Source of the DNA: CAZXEJ01 sp964639895
GTDB taxonomy: Bacteria > Desulfobacterota_D > UBA1144 > Nemesobacterales > JADFKM01
NCBI GenBank assembly: GCA_964639895.1
Contig: CAZXEJ010000019.1
Location: forward strand, 1-40,151
Reading direction: 5' to 3'
Length of the DNA: 40,151 bases
Shown here: piece by piece, positions 1-7,782 of the stretch
Layout of the letters: the number at the start of each line of letters is the position of its first letter
How positions within the stretch are numbered: the first letter of the stretch is position 1
Position numbers and translations under genes: made by a program
The notes under the pieces: generated by a model
What the model saw: only the letters and a program-made list of their open reading frames with translations
Databases searched by the model: none
What the model was told of the DNA's origin: nothing

Positions 1-567
1 GTACCGCTTGGCTATGCTCACCACCAGCCGCAGATTGGCCTTGACGAATCGCTCCCGCATCGCGTTGGCGCGCCTCTTGTACGCCTCGGCCTCCGCCCCG
101 ATGCGGTTTGCCACGGCCTTAAGATGGAGGTCGTCCTTCTTGCGGTTTCCGTTCCTCGAGCCGTTGCGGCTCTTCCTCTCCTCTATCATGCGGAGCAGCG
201 CTTCGTACCTCTCGCGGATCTCACGAGCCTTGGCCTCGCACTGCTTTATCTTGGCCGAGACCTCGACCTCTTCGCGGGGCGAGAGCAACGATTCGCCCGA
301 CATATCCTTGAAGTAGACGAAGAGGAGCCTGAACTGTTCGTCGGGAGTCCATTCCTCTTCCCTCTTCTCCTCGGCGTCGTAGGGCTCGGCGTCGTAGGAG
401 GCCATGTGCTCGAACCCGCACTCCTCCTCCTCGAGGTCCTTTACCAAACTGCCCCCGAAGCCCACGGGATCGACGGCACCCACGTAGGAGCCGTTGTGCT
501 CTTCGAGGTAGTCGGGCACCTCCTTGGAAACCACGGAATCCTTCTTGTCGAACGGTATGTTTGTCAT
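1..567 (-). CDS. RNA polymerase sigma-70 family factor, N-terminal part (runs off the window)
   Basis: The product is a sigma subunit that directs RNA polymerase to promoters. The 189 visible residues contain an acidic N-terminus (about 1-80), a region 1.2-like segment (about 82-112, including YFKDMSGESLLSPREEVEV), a charged spacer rich in Arg, Lys, Asn and Gly (about 113-165), and the start of region 2.1 with the family signature ANLRLVVSIAKRY (177-189). Regions 2.2 to 4 lie beyond the left edge. The frame is open exactly to base 1. The ATG at 567 has AGAAGGAG directly against it with no spacer, which is unusually tight; no better in-frame start is visible. The spacer between regions 1.2 and 2.1 recalls the non-conserved region of RpoD-type factors. 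Whether this is the primary or an alternative factor cannot be told without the C-terminus. Two leftward promoters lie 430-620 bases upstream. Confidence 0.9.
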   Translation of the reverse strand, partial: MTNIPFDKKDSVVSKEVPDYLEEHNGSYVGAVDPVGFGGSLVKDLEEEECGFEHMASYDAEPYDAEEKREEEWTPDEQFRLLFVYFKDMSGESLLSPREEVEVSAKIKQCEAKAREIRERYEALLRMIEERKSRNGSRNGNRKKDDLHLKAVANRIGAEAEAYKRRANAMRERFVKANLRLVVSIAKRY

Positions 568-891
568 CTCCTTCTAAAACCTCTGTCTCAAGCTTTCGTA
601 TCCCGACCGCGGCCGAGGGTGCCTCTTACACAGCGGGGCGGCACCACACAACCGACGACTACCGGCGCAGGCACGGCCTCGACCGGCAATCCTCAACTCC
701 GACATCCACGCTCAAGCACAGAGGAACTGTAGGGAAACGGCTGAATTCGCCGTGGGGGCGGGCTCATCCTGGGCGACGGCCGTGCGGCGACTGGCACCGC
801 TCGACCCTCCGTTGCCGGCGTCCCCTCCAGCGGAGAGGACGGAAGGATTGAACCGTACCACCGCATTCCCCCGACACAGCGCTGGCCATAC
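568..891 (-). other. Leader between candidate terminator and sigma gene
   Basis: About 320 bases separate the T-tract at 892-896 from the sigma start codon. I see no open frame with recognisable protein character on either strand. A poor -35/-10 pair (TTGTGT, 17 bases, TAAGAG) lies about 630-660 on the minus strand. The sigma gene is therefore probably expressed either by read-through of the upstream terminator or from a weak promoter here. Confidence 0.4.
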
Positions 892-992
892 AAAAAGCCG
901 ATGGATGACACCCAGCCCTGGCTGTTCCGCTGCGGCTCCATCGGCCTCTGAGGGCACACACTGTGAGCGAACCTTTCGCCTACGCTCCTCAA
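892..992 (-). ncRNA. Candidate ~100-nt structured RNA or attenuated leader
   Basis: Transcription from the strong promoter at 999-1027 would start near 992 and meet a perfect 9-bp stem (937-945 pairing with 897-905), followed on the minus strand by five T residues (896-892), an intrinsic terminator. Inside that stem two short hairpins can form (CCGC/GCGG and AGCC/GGCT). The 5' half can close with TGAGG/CCTCA (987-991 with 949-953) around a GCGAA/TTCGC hairpin. There is no coding frame of note. I could not match the sequence to tmRNA, SRP RNA, RNase P RNA, 6S RNA or any riboswitch core I know. It may be an independent small RNA or a terminated leader of the sigma gene. The structure is seen directly; the function is unknown. 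Confidence 0.5.
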
Positions 993-998
993 CACTAC

Positions 999-1027
999 AA
1001 TATAGGACATTCCGGGCCGTTTGTCAA
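999..1027 (-). promoter_or_regulatory. Strong sigma-70 promoter, leftward (candidate ncRNA/sigma leader)
   Basis: On the minus strand TTGACA (1027-1022) is followed after 17 bases by TATATT (1004-999). An uninterrupted seven-A tract (1037-1031) lies just upstream of the -35 box, like an UP element. A 10-bp palindrome CGCATATGCG (1038-1047) flanks it. This is the best-scoring promoter in the window by eye. Confidence 0.75.
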
Positions 1028-1162
1028 CCCTTTTTTTCGCATATGCGTATCTCTTTAACCTGCGGTAAATGCGAAACAAATGGAACGAAAAGGGGGAGAG
1101 AGAAGCGAGTATTTCTTTGCAGTAGCTAACACAAGCGGAAAAAGCATTACACTAAACCTAAT

Positions 1163-1191
1163 TATATACCCGTCGTAATGGGCCGCGTCAA
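1163..1191 (-). promoter_or_regulatory. Second leftward sigma-70-like promoter
   Basis: On the minus strand TTGACG (1191-1186) is followed after 17 bases by TATATA (1168-1163); an overlapping perfect TATAAT (1166-1161) sits at 19-base spacing. Its transcript would run through the promoter at 999-1027 and on toward the sigma gene, so the gene may have tandem start sites. Confidence 0.55.
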
Positions 1192-1382
1192 GGTTCAAGG
1201 CCGAATCGAGCCGCTCCTCATCAATGAGCGGGCAAGGGGTGCGGTGCCGCGCCCAGACGAAGGCCGAGAGCCCGCGGCTGCTCTACGCCAGGGCGCCCCG
1301 CCCCTTCCGTGCCCTCCTTTCTCCCCCACCGGCGACTGTCAGCGAGGGCGAACTCCGACTCGTCACTCCGGGGGGGCGTCTG

Positions 1383-1410
1383 TTGACAAACCTTAGGACT
1401 CCGTGTTAAT
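1383..1410 (+). promoter_or_regulatory. Candidate rightward promoter for the flavin oxidase
   Basis: A consensus -35 TTGACA (1383-1388) is followed after 16 bases by GTTAAT (1405-1410, four of six matches). It would give a leader of almost 400 bases before the oxidase start at 1806. No gene is recognisable in the 1411-1741 stretch, nor in 1192-1382. Confidence 0.4.
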
Positions 1411-1741
1411 GTAGAAGAAAAGGAAGTAATGTTTTAACGTTCCGTGGCGCGCTTTCACTTCCCGAGGAGGCCCATCAAGAGAGAGTCAGACGTGTCAGGA
1501 CCCGAGGGTGGATCCACTCCAAAGCTCCACGCTGTGGTCTCGGCCCACGATGCAACGGGTCGTGCCCCTGTGTATCAGTAACGGCAACTCCACATATTCC
1601 GACCCCCCCAGGCCCTCCATCTCACTCCCGTCCCGCACGACTACTCCCCTCACTCAGCATCCCTCCGAGCCGCCCTTACCCGCTTGGGTTACCCATCGTT
1701 CAAACGCAGCGCCCACCGCTTCGGCACCGCCTAGAGGACGA

Positions 1742-1784
1742 CAAACGGTTTGCAAACGCCACGGGACGTATGGTTTGACCAAAC
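1742..1784. promoter_or_regulatory. Cluster of CAAAC/GTTTG half-sites, candidate operator
   Basis: Five half-sites occur in 43 bases: CAAAC (1742), GTTTG (1748), CAAAC (1753), GTTTG (1773) and CAAAC (1780). They form a perfect 10-bp palindrome (1748-1757) and a second dyad with a 2-base centre (1773-1784), with centres 26 bp apart. The cluster ends 21 bases before the oxidase start, so a bound protein could block or control its expression. Confidence 0.4.
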
Positions 1785-1805
1785 AACGATTCACAGGAGG
1801 AAACC

Positions 1806-3185
1806 ATGGCGAAGACAACGCTCGAACAACTCGAATCGCGGTTGCGGGGCTACACGGTGCGGCCCGGCTCGGAAGGCTACGAGGAGGGGCGGAAGATATG
1901 GAACGCCATGATCGACCGCAAGCCCTCGGTGCTGGTCAGATGTCTGGGCACGCACGATGTCATCGAGGCCCTCGCCTATGCGCGGGAACACGAGCTGACC
2001 GTCGCCGTCCGGGGCGGCGGACACAACGTGGCCGGCAACGCCGTCTGCGACGACGGCCTGGTTATAGATCTCTCATGCATGAGGACGGTAAGGACCGACC
2101 CGTCCACGAAGAGCACACGCGTGGCCGGCGGTGCGCTGTTGGGTGATGTGGACTTCGATACCAGCCGCTACGGGCTCGCCGTATCGGCGGGAATCGTCTC
2201 TCATACCGGTGTAGGGGGTCTTGCCCTGGGAGGCGGGTTCGGCTGGATAAGCAGGAAGCACGGACTCACCGTGGACAACCTTATTTCGGCCGACGTAGTA
2301 ACCGCCGACGGCAGGACACTGACGGCGAGTGCGACCGAGAACCCCGACCTATTCTGGGCCATACGCGGAGGAGGCGGCAACTTCGGAGTTGTAACGTCGT
2401 TCGAATTCCGCTGCGCCGAGATAGGACGCGAGGTGTTTTCCGGCCTCATCGTCCACCCGTTCCGCTACGCAAAGGAGTACCTACGCTTCCACCGCGACTA
2501 CGTGCGCACGCTTCCCGACGAGACCACCGTATGGATGGTCATCCGCCAAGCCCCTCCCCTGCCCTTCCTGCCCGAGGAGGTGCACGGCCAGATGGTCGTG
2601 GCGGTGCCGTTCGTCCATCTCGGCGACCCCTCCGAAGGGGAACAGCTGATTCGGCCCCTCAGAGAGTTCGGCGCACCGTGCGGAGAAGCGGTCGGGATGC
2701 ACCCCTGGACGGGGTGGCAGTCGATGTTCGACGCCCTAAACTCCCATGGGATGCGTAACTACTGGAAGTCACACTATCTCGAGGAGCTCTCCGACGAGGC
2801 GATCGACGTCGTCCTCAAATACGCCGAGAACCTTCCGGGACCCCAGTGCGAGGTCTTCATTCCTCACATGGAGGGGGCGCCGAGCCGCGTCCCGGAGGGG
2901 GAGACGGCCTACGCCTTCAGGCGCGCGCCGTTTGTGCTCAACATCCACACCAGATGGGAGAAGGCCGAAGAGGACGAGCGCTACATAGGATGGGCAAGGG
3001 ACTTCTTCACCGACACGAAGCGTTTCGCACGCGGCGTCTACGTCAATTTCCTGAGCGACGAAGGGCAAGAAAGGGTGCGGGACGCCTACAGCGCCGAGGC
3101 GTGGAGGCGGCTGCAGGAGATCAAGAAGAAGTACGACGGCGACAACGTGTTCAGGATGAATCAGAACATCCCTCCCGCCAAGTAG
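1806..3185 (+). CDS. FAD-binding oxidoreductase, 6-hydroxynicotine oxidase/berberine-bridge type
   Basis: This 459-residue protein belongs to the PCMH/vanillyl-alcohol-oxidase fold family: an N-terminal FAD_binding_4 domain (about 40-185) and a C-terminal BBE segment ending FRMNQNIPP. Members oxidise amines, sugars, alcohols or phenolic alkaloids with O2. His73 in RGGGHN matches the histidine that covalently holds FAD in 6-hydroxy-D-nicotine oxidase. The Cys that forms the second flavin bond in plant BBE and GOOX is replaced in VSHTGVGG (131-138), so single-His attachment is expected. No signal peptide is visible, so it is probably cytoplasmic. AGGAGG (1795-1800) at 5-base spacing supports the ATG at 1806. 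It stands alone, followed by a hairpin and the SARP-like regulator in the same direction. The substrate is unknown; a role in tailoring the polyketide made by the convergent operon is only an inference. Confidence 0.9.
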   Translation: MAKTTLEQLESRLRGYTVRPGSEGYEEGRKIWNAMIDRKPSVLVRCLGTHDVIEALAYAREHELTVAVRGGGHNVAGNAVCDDGLVIDLSCMRTVRTDPSTKSTRVAGGALLGDVDFDTSRYGLAVSAGIVSHTGVGGLALGGGFGWISRKHGLTVDNLISADVVTADGRTLTASATENPDLFWAIRGGGGNFGVVTSFEFRCAEIGREVFSGLIVHPFRYAKEYLRFHRDYVRTLPDETTVWMVIRQAPPLPFLPEEVHGQMVVAVPFVHLGDPSEGEQLIRPLREFGAPCGEAVGMHPWTGWQSMFDALNSHGMRNYWKSHYLEELSDEAIDVVLKYAENLPGPQCEVFIPHMEGAPSRVPEGETAYAFRRAPFVLNIHTRWEKAEEDERYIGWARDFFTDTKRFARGVYVNFLSDEGQERVRDAYSAEAWRRLQEIKKKYDGDNVFRMNQNIPPAK

Positions 3186-3202
3186 ATCCGCTATGGGAAC
3201 GA

Positions 3203-3231
3203 GACTGGGAGAGAAGCATTCTCTCCCGGTC
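3203..3231 (+). terminator. Hairpin after flavin oxidase, probable terminator
   Basis: A 13-bp stem (GACTGGGAGAGAA with TTCTCTCCCGGTC, one G-T pair) closes a 3-base loop. It sits 18 bases past the stop codon. Only TTCCCCC follows, so the U-tract is weak. Confidence 0.5.
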
Positions 3232-3271
3232 TTCCCCCGGCGGCCGGACGAGAGCACGGCGCCGACCCTTG

Positions 3272-3280
3272 TGATACAAT
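3272..3280 (+). promoter_or_regulatory. Extended -10 promoter for the SARP-like regulator
   Basis: TGATACAAT has the extended TGn plus TACAAT form; no clear -35 is present, as is common for extended -10 promoters. Transcription would begin near 3287, leaving only about a dozen bases before the ATG at 3299. Confidence 0.45.
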
Positions 3281-3298
3281 GGCGGTGAAACGGTTCGG

Positions 3299-6200
3299 AT
3301 GGGTTGTTCTTCTTTCCGCCTCTTGGGAGGCTTCAGATTGTACTTGCACGGTCGGCTGGTGACCGAAATCACGAAGCCGCGCCAGCAGTCCCTTCTGGCC
3401 TATCTGGTCCTCAATTCCACTGCCCCCGTCACACGCCGATACGTAAGCTATGTCTTCTGGCCCGGCTCGACGGAGAGCCAGGCAAGCACCAACCTGCGCT
3501 ACCTCTTACACCAACTGCGCAGCGATTTCCCGCCCATCGAGGAACTCGTCGACATAGGAAAGCGGACGCTCCACTGGAACCCTTCGACCCACCTCGAGGT
3601 CGACGTCCACGAGTTCGAGGCCCTCGCCTCCGGGGGTTTGACCACGCCTGAGGGGAGGGAAGCCGAAGAGGCGCTTCGCCGGGGTGTTGCGTTCTACAGG
3701 GGAGACCTCCTTCCAAGTTGTTACGACGATTGGATATTTCCCCACCGTGAGAGACTGGGCCTCCTCTATCGCGACGCACTGCAACGCCTGATAGACATCC
3801 TCGACGAGGCGGGAAGAACAAGGGAGGCCATCAGCTATGCAACCACTCTCTTCATGTACGACAAGACCAACGAGACGGCCTGCCGCCGCCTGATGGGCCT
3901 TCACGCAGCAAACGGCGACCGTGCCAGCGCATTGAGGGCCTACCACATCTGTGCATCCACCCTTGAGCAGGAGCTCTCATCCCAGCCCGGGGTGGAGACG
4001 TACTCGCTCTACGAGCGGACGGTCGCCGGTGCGCCTCCGGCCGCAACGGCCCCTCAAGCACGTACCGTCCCCCGCAGTGTGCGCGGCAGAAAGGTATCGT
4101 TCGTAGGCCGCGGCGAGGAGCTGGCTCTGCTGCTCGAAGCCTGGGAGGCGACCGAGCCCGGCTCCCCTCAGCTAGCCGTCATCCACGGCGAGACCGGGGT
4201 CGGCAAGAGCCGCCTTGCCGAGGAATTTCTCTCCTGGGCCGAGGACCTGTCGATCGCCACGGCGCGTTCGCGATGCTACGACGCCCAGGGAGGGTTGGCG
4301 TACGCTCCCTTCACCGAGCTGCTGGGATCGGAGATATACGCGTCCAGACTGGACGGCGTTGACGAGGCCGCCTTGGCCGAAGCGGCCAGACTGGCACCCG
4401 AGCTCCTGGCCGGCCGCGGCTTATCCCCTCCACCGCCCCCGGCCAATAGGAAATGGAGACGGCGCAGGCTGTTCGAAGCCGTCGGGAGAATGCTGGTCCT
4501 TAACCCCGAAACGGTGCTGCTGATAGACGACATTCAGTGGTGCGATCGAGATTCGCTCGCCCTGCTCCACTACCTGCTCCACCTGCAGTGCGCGGCCAAG
4601 CTTCTCGTCGTGGCCACTATGCGGTCCGAAGATACGGCCCCAGCCGACCACCCCCTGACGAAGCTGCTCGACACCCTCCGTGTCGAGGGAAAGCTGTGGG
4701 AAGTGGATCTGAAACCGCTCGACAAGGACGAGACGCTTCATCTCGCATCGCAACTTGCAAGGCGCGAGCTCAACCGGGAAGAAATAGACGCCGTCTATTC
4801 GCGCACGGACGGCAACCCGCTCTATATCGTCGAACTCCTGCGGGCCAACCGCGACGAGGAGGACGGATCCGTCGGTCTACTCTCGGCGACCGGCGCCGCC
4901 CATGCGATACCCTCCACCATAGAGGCCGTAATCCACTCCAGGCTCTCCCGACTCTCGCGCCACGCGCGCCGTCTCGTGGGCCTTGCGGCCGTAATCGGCA
5001 GGTCGTTCACCTACGACGTCCTGCTCGGAGCGAGCGACATGGACGAGGACCTCATAGTCCGAAGCCTCGACGAGCTGTGGCAGCGGAGGATTATCCGCGA
5101 GCAGGGAGAAAAGGGGTACGACTTCGCCCACGACTGGTTCAGGGACGTTGCCTACGCCGAGCTTGGTTCCGCCCGCCGACGGCTCTACCACAAAAAGGTC
5201 GCCGAGGCCTTGGAGGCCGCCCACGCCGACGTCGCATCCTACTCGCTTGCAGCCCGGCTCGCCACCCACTTCGACCGAGCCGGAATGAAGCATAAGGCCT
5301 ACACCTACCACCGCCTGGCCGGGGCAGCGGCTCAGAGAGTGTATGCCAATTCCGAGGCCGCCCACCACCTGAGGAGAACCCTCGAACTGATGGACTCCCT
5401 GCCTGAGGCCGCGGGCGAAGAGAGCGAGACCGAGCTCAGCCTGCTTACGTCGCTGGGCGTATCGCTCGTGGCGCTGGAGGGCTACGCCTCTCCGGAGGTG
5501 AGGAGAACCTACTCCAGGGCCTACGAGATCACCAGGAACAAGGGTGACTACGCCGTGGGCCCCATCCTCAGGGCGATGGCCATCTCTGCCGTAAGTAGGC
5601 TGGAACTCGAGAAGGCATACGAATACGGTCGCGAGTTGCTCCGCTTCGCCGACTCGAGACGCGACGCCGCCCTTGCGACCGAGGCCTACTACGTGACGGG
5701 AATAACGTCTTTCTGGAAAGGGGAGTTCAAGGATTCGACCAAGGACCTGAAACTCTCGATATCGGTCTACCAGCCGTCAAACAGGAACCTCCACATAGCG
5801 CTTTTCTCTCAGGACCCCCTCGTGGTCTGCCGTTGTCGTCTCGCCTTCTCGCTATGGTGTCTCGGCCGGGTGGACGAGGCCGTCTCGGCAAGCGGGAGGG
5901 CCGTCGAGGAGGCACGCCGTGGAAGGCACCCATTCAGCCTCGGCTACGTACTGTTCTGGACGGCGCTGCTCCACACCCACATGGGACATATCACGTCGGC
6001 GCTCGAGTCATCGCAAGAGTTGGTGCGCCTGAGCCGAAAGCACGAGCTCGGCCTTTGGGAGTGCATGGGCAGGACGGTACTCGGCTGGGCCACGGCCCAC
6101 AGGGGCGACGTAGAGGGCGGCGTGGAGCAGATGCGCGCCGGCATAGGGGATTTGAAGTCGACGGGATCGGAGTTCCTGGTCAGTTGCTTCGAGGGGCTGC

Positions 6201-6553
6201 TGGCCGAGCTCGAAGCCGGCACCGGGGAGATCGAAGGCGCCCTGAGGAGGATATCTGGCGCCATAAGGTTTGTACGGCAGGAAGGTGAGAGGTGGTGTTT
6301 GTCACCGCTCTTGAGAAGAAGGGGGGACCTGCTCTGGAGATGGCGGCGTGACGAGAAGGCCGCAGTGGAAAGCTACAGGGAAGCGGTGGAGGTGGCACGT
6401 GCGCAGGGTGCAAAGTCGTTCGAGCAGGAGGCGGAGGAGCAACTGGATCGCCTGATGAGGCGGGCGCGCAGCAGGGCGGGTAACGCGGCGGGGGGCCGAA
6501 GCCGGAACACACTTGGCGGGACATCCGGGACCAAAGGACCGCAGGATGCATAG
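3299..6553 (+). CDS. SARP-like transcriptional regulator: winged helix, BTAD, AAA ATPase, TPR
   Basis: A 1084-residue signalling regulator. Residues 1-95 form an OmpR/SARP-type winged helix (FRLLGGFRLYLHG start, WPGSTESQASTNLRYLLHQLR typical of the family). Residues 100-245 match the bacterial transcriptional activation domain. Residues 265-500 are an ATPase, with Walker A GETGVGKS (297-304) and Walker B VLLIDD (406-411). From about 650 to 1060 the sequence is helical TPR-like repeats. There is no C-terminal LuxR helix-turn-helix, so DNA binding rests on the N-terminus. In actinomycetes such proteins (AfsR type) activate antibiotic and polyketide clusters using ATP hydrolysis and a sensory repeat domain. 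The ATG at 3299 is the only start upstream of the domain because an in-frame TGA lies at 3272. The gene converges on the type III PKS operon. A regulatory link to the flavin oxidase or the PKS genes is plausible but not shown. Confidence 0.85.
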   Translation: MGCSSFRLLGGFRLYLHGRLVTEITKPRQQSLLAYLVLNSTAPVTRRYVSYVFWPGSTESQASTNLRYLLHQLRSDFPPIEELVDIGKRTLHWNPSTHLEVDVHEFEALASGGLTTPEGREAEEALRRGVAFYRGDLLPSCYDDWIFPHRERLGLLYRDALQRLIDILDEAGRTREAISYATTLFMYDKTNETACRRLMGLHAANGDRASALRAYHICASTLEQELSSQPGVETYSLYERTVAGAPPAATAPQARTVPRSVRGRKVSFVGRGEELALLLEAWEATEPGSPQLAVIHGETGVGKSRLAEEFLSWAEDLSIATARSRCYDAQGGLAYAPFTELLGSEIYASRLDGVDEAALAEAARLAPELLAGRGLSPPPPPANRKWRRRRLFEAVGRMLVLNPETVLLIDDIQWCDRDSLALLHYLLHLQCAAKLLVVATMRSEDTAPADHPLTKLLDTLRVEGKLWEVDLKPLDKDETLHLASQLARRELNREEIDAVYSRTDGNPLYIVELLRANRDEEDGSVGLLSATGAAHAIPSTIEAVIHSRLSRLSRHARRLVGLAAVIGRSFTYDVLLGASDMDEDLIVRSLDELWQRRIIREQGEKGYDFAHDWFRDVAYAELGSARRRLYHKKVAEALEAAHADVASYSLAARLATHFDRAGMKHKAYTYHRLAGAAAQRVYANSEAAHHLRRTLELMDSLPEAAGEESETELSLLTSLGVSLVALEGYASPEVRRTYSRAYEITRNKGDYAVGPILRAMAISAVSRLELEKAYEYGRELLRFADSRRDAALATEAYYVTGITSFWKGEFKDSTKDLKLSISVYQPSNRNLHIALFSQDPLVVCRCRLAFSLWCLGRVDEAVSASGRAVEEARRGRHPFSLGYVLFWTALLHTHMGHITSALESSQELVRLSRKHELGLWECMGRTVLGWATAHRGDVEGGVEQMRAGIGDLKSTGSEFLVSCFEGLLAELEAGTGEIEGALRRISGAIRFVRQEGERWCLSPLLRRRGDLLWRWRRDEKAAVESYREAVEVARAQGAKSFEQEAEEQLDRLMRRARSRAGNAAGGRSRNTLGGTSGTKGPQDA

Positions 6554-6678
6554 GACGAAACTCTCCTTGGAGACCGGCCCCGCAGGAGACGACCGCCGCA
6601 ACACCGGGGAGGCCGGCGACAGGCGGCGGTGGGCCTATCCGCCCTTCCCTATGGGCAGCCGGCCCATGGAACGTCCAA

Positions 6679-7782
6679 TCACGTGTGCAGAGCGCGTATG
6701 AAGAACCTTCCGAGCCACGGGAGCCCGTTCGATGTCTTCACCGCCATGCGGCAGAGCCTCGGGCGGAACAGCACCCGCCCCAGGATGTTTATGGTGGCCA
6801 GCCTCTTGCGGTTAAGCGCCGTTTTCACGTCATAGGGCTCCCTCGCCCGGGAGGCCTCGAGGTGTTCACCGAGAAACCTACCGCTCTGTAGAGCCAGGCT
6901 TATCCCCATACCGGAGAAGGGATGCACTATCTGTGATGCATCCCCTATGTTCCACCACAATCCGTTCGGAGAGACCACGGCTCCAAGGTGGGTGGTCCCC
7001 ACGGCACTCCAACCGACCACACCATCGGCCCCTTCCAACTTCCTTCTCACCGGATGCGAGGGCGGCATCAACCCAAGGAGCGTCTCCAGCGGCCGGAGCG
7101 GCTTTGAGGAGAAGGCTTCCTTGGGCAACTGAAACGCGAGCGTCGTGAGCCCCCCCTCGACGTTCACCAGACCGCCGTAGCCCCCCGGATAGAAGAACAG
7201 TTCGGTGGTATCGCCGCAATCGACCCCACGGAGGTACACCTTAAGGGCGTAGAGGGGAGAGCGCTTGTCCTTGCGTCTCGTACCGACCCCCTTCAGGCCC
7301 GAGGCGTTGACGACCGAGGAGGCCGCAAACGCCCTCCTCTCGCCCGAGCGCACCTCTACGGCGACCACCTTTCTCGAAAGCGGGCCCTCACGTGGCGCGA
7401 CCTCAACGACGCGGAAGCCTTCGTAGGTCCGGGCGCCGAAATCTCTTGCGGCGTCGAAAAGCGCGTGATCGAGCGTCATTCTGCTCACTCCCAACCCGAA
7501 GGTCCCCTCCTCGAACTCTATCCATGTGTGGTGGCCGTCGGGGGCGTAGAGGTGTACTCTCCTTACGATGTGCGCCCCCTTGGCGACGACCCTCTCCAAC
7601 ACTCCAAGCCTCCTCAACTCCTCGACACCCAACGGCGCCACGAATTCCCCGCAAACCTTGTCCCTCGGGAAGCGCTTCTTCTCCAGTATCCCCACATCCA
7701 CCCCCCTTCTTCGCAAGGCCATGGCGCAGGCGCTGCCCGCCGGACCTCCGCCGATGATCACGACCGTGTGCTCTTCCATCAT
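6679..7782 (-). CDS. FAD-dependent oxidoreductase, geranylgeranyl reductase family
   Basis: A 367-residue flavoprotein of the geranylgeranyl reductase / aromatic hydroxylase superfamily. It has the Rossmann FAD motif GGGPAGSA (11-18), an acidic ribose-binding residue near E34, the PRDKVCGEF segment (39-47) typical of this family, and a second FAD motif around G280-D281 (NIGDASQIVHPFSGMG). Relatives reduce isoprenoid double bonds or hydroxylate and halogenate aromatic rings. No membrane segment is evident at the N-terminus. The ATG at 7782 overlaps the YceI stop codon as ATGA, so translation is coupled; a second ATG follows immediately. It is the last gene of the PKS-YceI-reductase operon. Likely roles are reducing a prenyl or alkyl chain or oxidising the PKS product; sequence alone does not choose between them. 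Confidence 0.85.
   Translation of the reverse strand: MMEEHTVVIIGGGPAGSACAMALRRRGVDVGILEKKRFPRDKVCGEFVAPLGVEELRRLGVLERVVAKGAHIVRRVHLYAPDGHHTWIEFEEGTFGLGVSRMTLDHALFDAARDFGARTYEGFRVVEVAPREGPLSRKVVAVEVRSGERRAFAASSVVNASGLKGVGTRRKDKRSPLYALKVYLRGVDCGDTTELFFYPGGYGGLVNVEGGLTTLAFQLPKEAFSSKPLRPLETLLGLMPPSHPVRRKLEGADGVVGWSAVGTTHLGAVVSPNGLWWNIGDASQIVHPFSGMGISLALQSGRFLGEHLEASRAREPYDVKTALNRKRLATINILGRVLFRPRLCRMAVKTSNGLPWLGRFFIRALHT

Noticed and set aside
124..732. Plus-strand open frame of 202 codons
   Set aside because: Antisense to the sigma gene, whose reverse-complement frame carries the clear LRLVVSIAKRY signature; the plus-strand product is low-complexity.
1508..2146. Plus-strand open frame of 212 codons overlapping the flavin oxidase start
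   Set aside because: Different frame from a clear oxidase gene with a good ribosome-binding site; composition is Pro/Arg/Thr-rich like random GC-rich DNA.
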